Positions 23,725 through 32,166 of a stretch of 53,613 nucleotides of DNA are shown here, one piece after another. Within the stretch, counting starts at the first letter, position 1; each line of letters opens with the position of its first letter. The position numbers and the translations under genes were made by a program. Source of the DNA: Cytophagales bacterium CG12_big_fil_rev_8_21_14_0_65_40_12 (GTDB taxonomy: Bacteria; Bacteroidota; Bacteroidia; Cytophagales; Cyclobacteriaceae). The stretch is taken from the NCBI GenBank assembly GCA_002786855.1, contig PCUU01000001.1:16723-70335 (forward strand), written 5' to 3'. The notes under the pieces were generated by a model, which worked only from the letters and a program-made list of their open reading frames with translations, was not told where the DNA came from and made no database searches.

Positions 23725-24753
23725 ATGAAAAACTACGCTGAGGATCCAGACGAACAAGACGAACTTTTTGAACACCATCGCATCGTCTGCGACAAAGGTC
23801 AAGAACCCTACAGAATCGATAAATTTTTAATGGACAGGTTGCCCAATGTTACGCGTAACAAAGTGCAATCAGGGATTAAAGATGGTTTTGTAATGGTGAA
23901 TGGGGTATCTGTAAAACCTAATTACAAAGTGCATCCTGATGATGTAATTGTAGTGGCCATGCCCGAACCTCCACGCGATACCGAGGTGGTTCCAGAAAAT
24001 ATTCCTTTGAATATTGTCTTCGAAGACGATCATCTTTTGGTCGTGAATAAACCCGCAGGAATGGTGGTTCACCCCGCCTACAACAACTGGTCGGGTACTT
24101 TAGTCAATGCGCTGACTTACCATTTTCAACATTTGCCGAGTATGGCCAATAATGAAGGTCGCCCGGGTTTAGTACATAGAATCGATAAAGACACTTCTGG
24201 TTTACTAGTGGTGGCCAAGGATGAAAAAAGCATGGCTGGTTTAGCCCGTCAGTTTTTTGATCACTCTATCGAAAGAACTTATTACGCTTTGGTTTGGGGA
24301 GAACCCGAAGAAGACATGGGCACGATCAACGTAAACCTAGGCCGAAGCGAAAAAGACCGCAGGATTACTGTGGCGATTGAAGACGGTAGCCGTGGTCGAC
24401 ATGCCATTACTCATTATAAAGTGCTAAAAAGATTAAGGTATGTTTCCTTGATTCAGTGTAATCTAGAAACTGGTCGAACGCACCAGATCAGGGCACATTT
24501 GAAGTATATCGGTCACCCGCTTTTTAATGATGCCACTTATGGTGGTGATAAAGTAGTAAAAGGAACTAAGTTTTCGAAGTACAAATCCTTTGTGGATAAC
24601 TGCTTCAAAATTATTCCTAGACAAGCATTGCATGCTAAATCGCTGGGCTTTGTGCATCCCATTTCAGGGATGTTGGAACAATTCAATACTGAATTACCAG
24701 ATGACTTTAAGGAAGTGATAGAAAAGTGGGAACATTACGTTCAGCATAATTAA
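23725..24753 (+). CDS. rluD: RluD-type 23S rRNA pseudouridine synthase
   Basis: 342 residues. An S4 RNA-binding domain (about 26-85: EPYRIDKFLMDRLPNVTRNK, VNGVSVKPNYKV) precedes the RluA-family catalytic domain (about 95-320) with the active-site motif GLVHRIDKDTSGLLVVAK, in which the first Asp is catalytic, and ETGRTHQIRAHL. RluD makes pseudouridines in helix 69 of 23S rRNA (1911, 1915, 1917 in E. coli). The N-terminal 20 acidic residues are an ordinary extension. Other RluA-family specificities cannot be excluded, but S4 plus length favours RluD. Confidence 0.93.
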   Translation: MKNYAEDPDEQDELFEHHRIVCDKGQEPYRIDKFLMDRLPNVTRNKVQSGIKDGFVMVNGVSVKPNYKVHPDDVIVVAMPEPPRDTEVVPENIPLNIVFEDDHLLVVNKPAGMVVHPAYNNWSGTLVNALTYHFQHLPSMANNEGRPGLVHRIDKDTSGLLVVAKDEKSMAGLARQFFDHSIERTYYALVWGEPEEDMGTINVNLGRSEKDRRITVAIEDGSRGRHAITHYKVLKRLRYVSLIQCNLETGRTHQIRAHLKYIGHPLFNDATYGGDKVVKGTKFSKYKSFVDNCFKIIPRQALHAKSLGFVHPISGMLEQFNTELPDDFKEVIEKWEHYVQHN

Positions 24754-24784
24754 GTACGTTAGCTAAGTCATTCAACTTATAAAA

Positions 24785-24888
24785 GTGAAAAGATTTCTCC
24801 GCTAAGCTGCGAAATGACTTAATATATAATGTTTTGCTATTATCACCAGTATTCTACTTTTAGGTCATCTCGCAGAGATCTTTTTCAG
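24785..24888. repeat. pair of inverted REP-like arms
   Basis: The left arm (24785-24822) reads GTGAAAAGATTTCTCC, GCTAAGCTGCGAAATGACTT; the right arm (24858-24888) read on the minus strand is CTGAAAAAGATCTCTGCGAG then ATGACCTAA. Both share AAAGAT.TCT...TGCGA.ATGAC.TAA, with the left arm about nine bases longer. This is a third intergenic palindromic family, lying between the convergent ends of rluD and the TPM operon. Confidence 0.55.
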
Positions 24889-24900
24889 TAGATAAAAGAC

Positions 24901-24934
24901 AAAAAAAGGCAGTCCCGAATTAATCGAGACTGCC
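24901..24934 (-). terminator. rho-independent terminator of the LemA/TPM operon
   Basis: On the minus strand GGCAGTCTCGATTAATTCGG and then GACTGCC form a seven-pair GC-rich stem with extra pairs inside the loop (TCG/CGA type), followed directly by seven T (24907-24901). It lies 32 bp after the stop of the last TPM gene. Confidence 0.85.
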
Positions 24935-24966
24935 AAATATCTTTCTGGGAGATGAATTAGACTGAT

Positions 24967-25761
24967 TTACCAGCTTCCGCCAGAGCCACCGCCACCAAAG
25001 CTTCCACCACCGAAACCTCCGAAGCCACCGCCTCCTCCTCCACCGAAGCCGCCACCTCCGCCTTTGAAGTTATCCCAATTGTTGTGTCGACCACCTCCGC
25101 CACCACTGCCCATCATCAACCAAACCCACCAAGGAATACTACGAGAGCCAACACTTCCTCTTCTTCTTTTACCCACGAGCGCAGGAATAATAAAGAAGAA
25201 CAGTATGAACAATAATCCAAATGGAAAACCATTGCCTCCGTCTCCACGATTCTTTCCACCCGCTACTTCATCAGAAGAATATTCGCCAGAGGCCAATTGA
25301 AAAATTACCGTTGTGGCATCATCCAATCCTTTATAGAAGTTGCCCTCTTTGAATCTCGGATTCATATAATCTTCACGAATGGTATATGTGGCAGCATCTG
25401 TAATCGATCCTTCCATACCATAACCCGTTACAATGGCGGCTTTTCTGTCATTTATAGAAACAACAATAAAAACACCATTCTCTTTATCGGCTCGGCCAAT
25501 ACCCCAACTCTGTCCGGTTTGTTGCGCAAAATCAACGACTTCATATCCATTTAAACTTTCTACAATAAGAATAGAAACTTGGGTCGAAGTAGAATCTTCG
25601 TAGGCCAACATCTTTTGCTCAAGTGCATTCAGCTCGGCTTTAGATAATGTGTTACCAGTGTAGTCATTTACTAAGCGAGGTGGATTCGGTTTAGCAGGAA
25701 TCCCCTGAGCAAATGCCAAGGCTTGGCTAAAAATTAAGGCAAGAGTTAATAAATATCGCAT
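24967..25761 (-). CDS. TPM-domain protein with Gly-rich C-terminus (YgcG-like)
   Basis: 264 residues from the ATG at 25761 (MRYLLTLALIFSQALAFAQG, a signal peptide); an in-frame ATG at 25809 lies inside the upstream gene. The TPM domain spans about 28-150 (LVNDYTGNTLSKAELNALEQ, STQVSILIVESLNGYEV, WGIGRADKENGVFIVVS, RKAAIVTGYGMEGSITD). A membrane helix follows (about 178-196), then a tail made almost only of Gly with Phe, Ser and Asn. TPM/YgcG proteins accompany LemA; in plants TLP18.3 helps photosystem II repair, but the bacterial role is unclear. Last gene of the operon. Confidence 0.9.
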   Translation of the reverse strand: MRYLLTLALIFSQALAFAQGIPAKPNPPRLVNDYTGNTLSKAELNALEQKMLAYEDSTSTQVSILIVESLNGYEVVDFAQQTGQSWGIGRADKENGVFIVVSINDRKAAIVTGYGMEGSITDAATYTIREDYMNPRFKEGNFYKGLDDATTVIFQLASGEYSSDEVAGGKNRGDGGNGFPFGLLFILFFFIIPALVGKRRRGSVGSRSIPWWVWLMMGSGGGGGRHNNWDNFKGGGGGFGGGGGGGFGGFGGGSFGGGGSGGSW

Positions 25762-25762
25762 G

Positions 25763-26203
25763 CTAGTTTTTTCCAAATGAGATGTCATCAGAGAGTTCGT
25801 TTTTATCATCGCTTTGATAAGGGAAATGCTCCTTTAGCTTTTGGCCTGAGCAAAGAATTCCTTCAATCAAACCTTCAGTAAGGTTACCTTTTTTGAACTG
25901 CTCTAACATTTTTTCTTTCGTACTATCCCAAAAGTCGTCTCCTACCTTTTGGTTAATACCGGCATCACCAATGATGGCAAATCGATGGTCTTTCACTGCC
26001 ATATAAATCAGTACCCCGTTGCGCGCTGTGGTTTTATGCATTTCGAGCTGCGCAAACATTTGAGCAGCTCGATCTAATACATTTTTAGAGGCACAATGAT
26101 TTTCAAGATGTACCCTAATTTCTCCACTGGTATTCAACTCAGCCTCTTGAACGGCCGCTTTGATCCTTTTCTTTTCTTCGCTATTGAATAAATCCGCAGC
26201 CAT
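25763..26203 (-). CDS. TPM-domain protein, short cytoplasmic-looking form
   Basis: 146 residues without signal peptide or membrane helix. The TPM fold is seen in FNSEEKKRIKAAVQEAELNT, SGEIRVHLENHC, ARNGVLIYMAVKDHRFAIIG, DAGINQKVGDDFW. It overlaps the LemA stop by one base and ends 1 bp before the start of the Gly-rich TPM gene, so the three are one tight operon. The protein could work as a cytoplasmic or shed partner of the membrane TPM protein; substrate unknown. Confidence 0.9.
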   Translation of the reverse strand: MAADLFNSEEKKRIKAAVQEAELNTSGEIRVHLENHCASKNVLDRAAQMFAQLEMHKTTARNGVLIYMAVKDHRFAIIGDAGINQKVGDDFWDSTKEKMLEQFKKGNLTEGLIEGILCSGQKLKEHFPYQSDDKNELSDDISFGKN

Positions 26204-26796
26204 TATTTAAAGCTCACTTCTGGAACAACATCAGCACCTTCGGCCGCTTTAAAAAAGCCTTTAGCCTCAAAGCCAAACATACTGGCAATCAAATTCTTTG
26301 GGAAGATTTTGATGAAGGTGTTATAGCTTTGAACCGCAGTGTTGAAATTTCTTCTTTCAACAGCAATTCTATTTTCTGTGCCTTCCAATTGTACTTGCAA
26401 TTGACTGAACTGAGTGCTTGCCTTCAAATCAGGGTAGCGTTCAACACTTACAAGGAGTCTGCCTAAAGAAGAACTTACACCTTGTTGCGCTTGATCGAAC
26501 TTTGCAATGGCGTCTGGCGATAGATTATCCGCACTAATAGAAACAGAAGTCGCTTTAGCCCGTGCCTCAATGACAGCCGTCAGGGTTTCTTGTTCAAAAT
26601 CCGCGTATCCTTTTACAGTATTGACCAAATTAGGAATCAAATCCGATCTTCTTTGGTATTGATTTTCAACTTGTGCCCAAGCTCCGTCAATGGCCACTTC
26701 TTGTTGAACCATTCCGTTATAAGCGCCTTTAAAAGTAGAATAACCGATAATTACCACTAGAGCAACTACGATTAAAACAATCCATTTTGTTTTCAT
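26203..26796 (-). CDS. lemA: LemA-family membrane protein
   Basis: 197 residues with an N-terminal helix (about 4-22, KWIVLIVVALVVIIGYSTF) and the LemA helical hairpin (about 30-185): NGMVQQEVAIDGAWAQVENQ, YQRRSDLIPNLVNTVKGYAD, ERYPDLKASTQFSQLQVQLE, and VERRNFNTAVQSYNTFI. LemA proteins are N-out, envelope-associated, of unclear function. It leads the LemA-TPM-TPM operon, an arrangement seen widely in Bacteroidota. Confidence 0.95.
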   Translation of the reverse strand: MKTKWIVLIVVALVVIIGYSTFKGAYNGMVQQEVAIDGAWAQVENQYQRRSDLIPNLVNTVKGYADFEQETLTAVIEARAKATSVSISADNLSPDAIAKFDQAQQGVSSSLGRLLVSVERYPDLKASTQFSQLQVQLEGTENRIAVERRNFNTAVQSYNTFIKIFPKNLIASMFGFEAKGFFKAAEGADVVPEVSFK

Positions 26797-26928
26797 GTGT
26801 TAATTTGTTTGATGCAACATACGTTACCGGACTTGCAAGATATATGCTAAGATTGTTTTCGGACGATATGGCAGATAAGCGTTAAATAAATGGAACTGAG
26901 ATGTAAGAAGTAGCGATTTCGAAACCTT

Positions 26929-27062
26929 GAGATTTCTTCTTCCTACTTCGTTCACTTCGGATTCATCGCAATGACCTTCGAATTGGCGGGTTTGGGTATC
27001 TGTCATTGCGAGCCTGCGCAAAGTTCATTCTTTAGTTTCTGAATCAAGCGAAGCAATCTCTC
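26929..27062. repeat. inverted pair of TCATTGCGA...GAAGCAATCTC arms
   Basis: The right arm (27001-27062) starts TGTCATTGCGAG and ends GAAGCAATCTC; the left arm (26929-26976) is its inverted, diverged relative, with TCGCAATGAC (26966-26975) perfectly complementary to GTCATTGCGA (27002-27011). Sequences of the TCATTGCGAG / GAAGCAATCTC type are common intergenic repeats in Bacteroidota, as I recall. Confidence 0.65.
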
Positions 27063-27126
27063 TAATTGTTCAAACCAATTCCAATGAAAATAATAAGTCA
27101 AAAACTTAAAAGGTAATACAGTTAGT

Positions 27127-27134
27127 TATCTTTG
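27127..27134 (+). promoter_or_regulatory. -7 promoter box of the decarboxylase gene
   Basis: TATCTTTG matches TAnnTTTG exactly, 17 bp before the ATG, so the transcript would start about 10 nt upstream of translation. No clear -33 TTTG is present. Confidence 0.5.
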
Positions 27135-27151
27135 AAAACATTGATTTTGAA

Positions 27152-28573
27152 ATGAACAACGACTCTTTTAGAAAGCACGCCCACGAGTTGGTAGATTGGA
27201 TGGCGGACTACCTTCAAAATGTTGAAAACTACCACGTTTTACCCGATGTAAAACCAGGGGATATCAAAGCGCAAATCCCTGATCTTCCCCCCACTGAATC
27301 AGAAGCCTTTGATCAGATCTTTGGTGATTTTAGGGAGAAGATTATGCCGGGCATTACGCATTGGGAAAGCCCGAACTTCATGGCTTATTTCCCAGGCAAC
27401 AAAAGCATGCCTTCCATTTTGGGCGAAATGCTTACTGCGACTTTAGGTGCGCAATGTATGATTTGGCTCACTTCACCAGCTGCAGCTGAATTGGAAGAGC
27501 AAATGATGGAATGGCTGAAAGAGATGCTTGATTTGCCAAAGCATTTTGTAGGAGTTATTCAAGATACGGCCTCTACGGCCACCCTTTGCGCCATTCTTAC
27601 GGCAAGAGAGAAAGCTACCAATTTCAAAGTAAATGAAGAAGGTTTCTCCGGTAGCGAGCAATTTGTAGTTTATGCCTCAAATCAAATACATTCGTCAATC
27701 GACAAGGCGGTGAAGATCGCAGGAATTGGATCGAAGAATTTAAGAAAAGTGAATGTGGACAGTGCTTTTGCGATGGACTCAAAACACTTAGAGCAACTTA
27801 TTATAGAAGATTTGGCGGCTGGCAAAACTCCACTTTGTATAGTTTCCGCCATTGGTACAACAAGCACAACGGCCATTGATCCAGTGGCAGCCATCAGCCA
27901 AATCTGTTTAAAGTATAAAATCTGGCATCATGTAGATGCTGCTTATGCAGGAACCGCCTTGGTATTGCCCGAAATGCGCTGGATGGCCGAGGGCCTTGAG
28001 CATGCGGATTCCTTCGTTTTCAATCCCCACAAATGGATGTTTACCAACTTTGATTGCACGGCTTATTATGTGAAAGATCCGATTTCATTAGTCAATACCT
28101 TCACGATAACGCCTGATTACTTGAAAACTTCAGTGGATGGAGAAGTCAAAAACTACCGCGATTGGGGAGTGCCTTTAGGTAGAAGATTTAGGGCCTTAAA
28201 ACTTTGGTTTGTGATCAGAGAAATGGGTGTGGAAGGCATTCAAAATAGAATCAGAAAGCATATTGCAATTGGCCAATGGTTGAAAGCTGAAATCGAAAAT
28301 CATCCTGAATTTGAGTTACTGGCTCCGGTGCCGATGAATACCGTTTGTTTCCGATTTAACCCAAAAACGGCAAATCTGAATTTGGATGAGCTGAATGAAG
28401 CCATCATGAATGCAGTGAACAAAACAGGCAAACTTTTCTTCACTCAAACTAAATTGAACAATCAATTCTCGCTAAGACTAGCCTTCGGAAACACGAACCT
28501 TGAACCACATCATGTCGAAAATGCTTGGTCGCTGATTCAAGAAAAGGCAAAAGAATGCTTGGCAAACAATTGA
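27152..28573 (+). CDS. PLP-dependent aromatic-L-amino-acid decarboxylase
   Basis: 473 residues of group II decarboxylase type. The PLP Lys is Lys294 in FNPHKWMFTNFD, the cofactor-binding Asp is Asp262 in HVDAAYAG, and the N-terminal family motifs MPGITHWESPNFMAYFP and STATLCAILTARE are present. Length and the absence of extra domains match DOPA/tryptophan decarboxylases, which convert L-DOPA, tyrosine, tryptophan or 5-HTP to the amine plus CO2 in the cytoplasm. Which substrate is preferred cannot be told. Monocistronic or joined with the small lipoprotein gene 22 bp downstream. Confidence 0.92.
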   Translation: MNNDSFRKHAHELVDWMADYLQNVENYHVLPDVKPGDIKAQIPDLPPTESEAFDQIFGDFREKIMPGITHWESPNFMAYFPGNKSMPSILGEMLTATLGAQCMIWLTSPAAAELEEQMMEWLKEMLDLPKHFVGVIQDTASTATLCAILTAREKATNFKVNEEGFSGSEQFVVYASNQIHSSIDKAVKIAGIGSKNLRKVNVDSAFAMDSKHLEQLIIEDLAAGKTPLCIVSAIGTTSTTAIDPVAAISQICLKYKIWHHVDAAYAGTALVLPEMRWMAEGLEHADSFVFNPHKWMFTNFDCTAYYVKDPISLVNTFTITPDYLKTSVDGEVKNYRDWGVPLGRRFRALKLWFVIREMGVEGIQNRIRKHIAIGQWLKAEIENHPEFELLAPVPMNTVCFRFNPKTANLNLDELNEAIMNAVNKTGKLFFTQTKLNNQFSLRLAFGNTNLEPHHVENAWSLIQEKAKECLANN

Positions 28574-28595
28574 TCTAAAAAAGAGTCATTAAGGA

Positions 28596-29144
28596 ATGAA
28601 AATCAGAACAGTTCTTGGGGTTTTGGTATTGGTGCTCGCAGCCTGTAATCCAGATAAACAGACGCAGGTCGATCAATCCGAAGTCACCTTTAAAACGACT
28701 GACAGCTCAAAGCTCTATTTCAAAAATGTTCGTCAAACTTATTACGACAAAGAGGAGATGGAGGCCGCCAAATTGGAGGTTTTCAGAATTAAGAAAAGAG
28801 AGAAAAGTGATGACCACCCTGTAATCAACCTTTCTATCGTTAACAATTGGCGATATGACGAAGCCTATATTCTGCTTGAACCCAATGGATATATTCAACA
28901 AGATACACTTAAGCTCAGATGGAAGAGTGAAGAAGGCTTGCACAGTGGCAGTGCAGAATATTCAAAAGGAAATAAGACTGAAATCGTGAAGTTCGCGGAT
29001 GCTATTTATCAGCAGATTCAGAATAAGAGCCAATTCGAAATCGAAATTGACGGAACTTGGCAGCCAATCTTTGACAATACATTAGCCAAAGAAGCTTTTA
29101 GAATCACAATGTTCGACTACTACAAGCTAGTGCAGAGACTCTAA
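28596..29144 (+). CDS. hypothetical lipoprotein
   Basis: 182 residues. A lipobox is clear: MKIRTVLGVLVLVLAAC with Cys17. The mature part is a mixed alpha/beta chain with many Lys, Gln and Tyr and no recognised domain (YILLEPNGYIQQDTLKLRW, HSGSAEYSKGNKTEIVKFAD). It follows the decarboxylase by 22 bp and probably shares its transcript. It ends tail to tail with the small membrane-protein gene on the other strand (stops adjacent). Confidence 0.8.
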   Translation: MKIRTVLGVLVLVLAACNPDKQTQVDQSEVTFKTTDSSKLYFKNVRQTYYDKEEMEAAKLEVFRIKKREKSDDHPVINLSIVNNWRYDEAYILLEPNGYIQQDTLKLRWKSEEGLHSGSAEYSKGNKTEIVKFADAIYQQIQNKSQFEIEIDGTWQPIFDNTLAKEAFRITMFDYYKLVQRL

Positions 29145-29279
29145 TCAATGATCTTCCTTCTTCTTTTTTCCCTTAAAAAGAGCATCATGCTGGCTAATTG
29201 CAGCAACGAATCCAATAAGTATAACAACAATCCAAACGAAAGTATTTGCGCCAGAGGCAATTGGTGGGTCGAATAACAT
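29145..29279 (-). CDS. 44-residue single-pass membrane protein
   Basis: Minus-strand frame from the ATG at 29279: MLFDPPIASGANTF, a hydrophobic helix (about 15-30, VWIVVILIGFVAAISQ) and a strongly basic tail (FKGKKKKEDH). A perfect TAnnTTTG box lies 25 bp upstream, which supports a real gene despite its size. The stop abuts the stop of the convergent lipoprotein gene. No family recognised. Confidence 0.55.
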   Translation of the reverse strand: MLFDPPIASGANTFVWIVVILIGFVAAISQHDALFKGKKKKEDH

Positions 29280-29303
29280 TATCTTCTTTTTTTAAATGCA
29301 GGG

Positions 29304-29311
29304 CAAAGATA
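29304..29311 (-). promoter_or_regulatory. -7 promoter box of the 44-residue membrane protein
   Basis: Minus strand TATCTTTG, an exact TAnnTTTG match, 24 bp before the ATG at 29279. Confidence 0.45.
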
Positions 29312-29468
29312 AATCAAAAAGCCTGTGTTAAGAAACTGTTCACGAATTTTTAACAACATAGACACATTAGGCGGAATTGCTTTATAAAAATGTAATATAA
29401 ACTTAACTGTTTAAAGGGGGCTTACTATGCTGGTTCGTTCTAGTTTTACGTCAAGAATTTCAGCCAAA

Positions 29469-29672
29469 ATGAAAAACTTCCTAAGGGACGAAAGAAAGCG
29501 CAAAAAGATAACTCAAGAGCAGCTCGCCAGTTTAGCTGGAGTTTCGCGCCAGAGTATCAACGCCATTGAGCGTGGAAAATACACCCCCTCCACAAGTTTA
29601 GCACTCAAAATATCTGAAATCTTCAACACCACTGTCAATCGACTTTTTGAATTAGAACCTACAGACTATTAA
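29469..29672 (+). CDS. XRE-family HTH regulator
   Basis: 67 residues from the ATG at 29469 (MKNFLRDERKRKKITQEQLA); this matches the usual compact length, though an upstream in-frame ATG at 29427 would add 14 residues. The HTH is ITQEQLASLAGVSRQSINAI with ERGKYTPSTSLALKIS, and NTTVNRLFEL closes the domain. This is the YozG/Cro-C1 small-regulator type. It lies 128 bp before the patatin gene; control of that gene is possible but unsupported. Confidence 0.93.
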   Translation: MKNFLRDERKRKKITQEQLASLAGVSRQSINAIERGKYTPSTSLALKISEIFNTTVNRLFELEPTDY

Positions 29673-29800
29673 GGTCTTTATCAATTTTTTAGCTAATTTA
29701 TCAAGGAATATTGATGACTTATCTGGAAAATATCAGTTGATCCTTTTTGACCTAATTCGCATCAATAGAGTTTCTGTTTAAATTCTTAAAGTCGATTTCT

Positions 29801-30832
29801 ATGGGCAAAAAAATTAAAATACTTTCAATTGATGGAGGTGGCATTAGAGGCATAATACCTGGTACTATTCTTAATTATCTCGAAACCGCCCTTCAAAAAG
29901 AATCAGAGAATTCAAACGCAAGACTAGCCGATTATTTCGATTTGATTGCTGGCACTAGTACAGGAGGTATTCTCACCTGTACTTACCTTACCGCAGATGA
30001 TCAAGGCAAGTCCAAATATTCTGCTGAATTTGCGGTTGACCTTTATATGAAAAATGGAGCTCAAATCTTCGAAAGAACTTTCTGGCGCAAGATTAAAACG
30101 ATTTTCGGATTATTTGGAGCAAAATATTCTGCGACAGCCATTCAAGACTTACTCTACCAATATTTTGGTGAGGCTTGGATTTCGGAATTAAGAAGGCCCT
30201 GCATCATTACATCCTATGACATAAGAAATCGAGCCACTGTGTTTTTTAATAAACTTGATGGGATTAACAACCCCGTGAAAAACTATAAAGTACGAGAGGT
30301 TACTCGCGCTACTTCTGCAGCACCTACTTATTTTGCCCCTGCTTTGATAAAATCAGAGATTGAAGCGCCATTGGCCCTTGTAGACGGTGGTACGTTTGCC
30401 AATAATCCAGCACTTTGTGCTTATGCTGAAGCCAGGACTATTGATTTTTCCAAAGTTGACAGCCCTGGCGAGGAAGCATTTCCTACCGCAAAAGAAATTC
30501 TCATGATATCTTTGGGCACAGGCACTGAACTTACCCCATATACTTATCCACAAGCAAAGCGCTGGGGAGCTGTTCAATGGATTCAACCAGTCATTGACGT
30601 CATGATGTCTGGTAACTCTGAAACCGTTGACTATCAGTTACGACAAATTTTCAACGCTGCAGAGAGTAGTGCTTTCTACCATAGAATTCAACCCGGTCTG
30701 CAAGATGCAAAATCTGCAATGGATGACGTAAGTCCAGAAAATCTGATTGCTTTGAAAGAAGCAGGGTTAAAATATATTAGCGATAATCAAAAAGAGCTCA
30801 ATACCATCATCCAACAAATTTTGAAAGAGTAA
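29801..30832 (+). CDS. patatin-like phospholipase
   Basis: 343 residues with the Ser-Asp dyad: oxyanion loop DGGGIRG (11-17), nucleophile Ser53 in GTSTGG, and Asp195 in VDGGTFANNPA. The fold is that of cytoplasmic bacterial patatins (CapV, FabD-lysophospholipase-like) that cleave acyl esters of membrane lipids. No nucleotidyltransferase (CD-NTase), HORMA or Cap2/Cap3 gene flanks it, so it cannot be called a CBASS effector. No signal peptide. Its role may be lipid turnover. Confidence 0.92.
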   Translation: MGKKIKILSIDGGGIRGIIPGTILNYLETALQKESENSNARLADYFDLIAGTSTGGILTCTYLTADDQGKSKYSAEFAVDLYMKNGAQIFERTFWRKIKTIFGLFGAKYSATAIQDLLYQYFGEAWISELRRPCIITSYDIRNRATVFFNKLDGINNPVKNYKVREVTRATSAAPTYFAPALIKSEIEAPLALVDGGTFANNPALCAYAEARTIDFSKVDSPGEEAFPTAKEILMISLGTGTELTPYTYPQAKRWGAVQWIQPVIDVMMSGNSETVDYQLRQIFNAAESSAFYHRIQPGLQDAKSAMDDVSPENLIALKEAGLKYISDNQKELNTIIQQILKE

Positions 30833-31009
30833 CTTGAAACCAACTTTGGCTGTAGTGATACCTCTCTAAAAGTTGATTTCCCATAGCAGCACGAACTAAT
30901 GAGTTCATCTGTATTATGAATGAGTACTTTTGGAAAGATGAAGCATTGATAAATCTATTGTAAGATCATCATGTGCTTGTTTATTATTGAGTTTAGGTGA
31001 GTAGATTGA

Positions 31010-32083
31010 TTAGAACGAGATACTCTCATCCATTTTCTCAGAATACTCTGCAATTCTGAGCCGTTCTACAAACTCCCCAATTTCGCCATCCATTACGGTG
31101 GGTAGATTATGCTGAGAATAGCCAATTCTATGATCTGTTACTCTACCTTGCGGGTAGTTATAAGTTCTAATTTTATCGGACCTGTCTGCGCTTCCCACTA
31201 GTGATTTACGCTTACTGGCATGCTCAGCGTCTTGCTTACTTTTTTCTACCTCATACATGCGAGAGCGTAACACGCTGAGTGCCTTATCAAAATTCTTGTG
31301 TTGCGATCGCCCATCTTGGCATTCTACCACAATCCCTGTCGGGATATGCGTTAAGCGAACGGCCGATTCCGTTTTATTTACGTGCTGACCACCAGCGCCC
31401 GAAGAGCGGTAAGTGTCTTTTCGGACATCCTTCATGTCCAAATTCACATCAATGTCATCCACTTCGGGCAAAACCGCTACCGATGCCGCAGAGGTATGCA
31501 CCCTGCCCTGCGATTCTGTCACTGGCACTCTTTGAACGCGGTGAACACCCGATTCGAACTTTAAGGCACCATACACATCCTCTCCAGATACGCTGAAAAC
31601 TATTTCTTTAAAGCCTCCTGAGGAAGCTTCGCTCATATTGATCAATTCCTTTTTCCAGCCTTTTGCGTCAATGTATCGATCATACATTCTATAAAGGTCT
31701 CCTGCAAAAATCGCTGCCTCATCTCCTCCTGCACCTGCTCTGATCTCCATAATGATGTCTTTGGAATCGTCAGGATCTTTGGGAATAAGCATGATTTTCA
31801 ACTCTTCGTCCAGCTGTTCTTTGCGTTCACCCAACTCCAAAAGCTCCATTTTAGCCATCTCTCTAAACTCTTCATCCTTTTCGGTTTGAAGAATGTGTTT
31901 GGATGATTCTATGTTTTGAACAACGGTGACGTACTCGTTGTAAACATTGACAATTTTCTCTAGGTCTTTGTATTCCTTGTTCAGCTTAGAGTACTCTTTC
32001 ATGTCAGCCATGGCATCTGGCTGAAGCAAGAGCTGACCCACTTCTTCGAATCTTGACTTAACCGCCTCTAGCTTTTCAATCAT
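31010..32083 (-). CDS. prfA: peptide chain release factor 1
   Basis: 357 residues. The catalytic GGQ lies in [19 protein letters not shown] and the stop-codon-reading PxT motif in [10 protein letters not shown], which marks RF1 (UAA/UAG) rather than RF2 (SPF). [14 protein letters not shown] and the C-terminal [12 protein letters not shown] are family blocks. The protein releases the nascent chain at UAA and UAG codons; this bears on the amber-interrupted regulator gene at 15117-15443, because RF1 should terminate there. Confidence 0.98.
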   Translation of the reverse strand: MIEKLEAVKSRFEEVGQLLLQPDAMADMKEYSKLNKEYKDLEKIVNVYNEYVTVVQNIESSKHILQTEKDEEFREMAKMELLELGERKEQLDEELKIMLIPKDPDDSKDIIMEIRAGAGGDEAAIFAGDLYRMYDRYIDAKGWKKELINMSEASSGGFKEIVFSVSGEDVYGALKFESGVHRVQRVPVTESQGRVHTSAASVAVLPEVDDIDVNLDMKDVRKDTYRSSGAGGQHVNKTESAVRLTHIPTGIVVECQDGRSQHKNFDKALSVLRSRMYEVEKSKQDAEHASKRKSLVGSADRSDKIRTYNYPQGRVTDHRIGYSQHNLPTVMDGEIGEFVERLRIAEYSEKMDESISF

Positions 32084-32102
32084 ATTTGTATGAATTAATG
32101 CG

Positions 32103-32110
32103 CAAAATTA
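32103..32110 (-). promoter_or_regulatory. -7 promoter box of prfA
   Basis: Minus strand TAATTTTG, an exact TAnnTTTG match, 19 bp before the prfA ATG. Confidence 0.5.
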
Positions 32111-32166
32111 ACAAACAATTGACAAGGCTGTTAATTTTACCCTGAGTCACTAGAGAAATTATTTCT

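Larger units (their letters stand above)
26797..27151. other. 355-bp divergent gap with an inverted pair of repeat arms
   Basis: Lies between the starts of the LemA operon (minus) and the decarboxylase gene (plus). It carries the inverted repeat arms at 26929-27062 and the decarboxylase -7 box at 27127. No coding potential was seen. Confidence 0.6.

Noticed and set aside
25064-25300. Pro-rich plus-strand open frame
   Set aside because: Complement of the Gly-rich tail of the TPM protein.
29801-30832. CBASS phospholipase effector
   Set aside because: No nucleotidyltransferase or accessory Cap genes on either side; only a small XRE gene and prfA.
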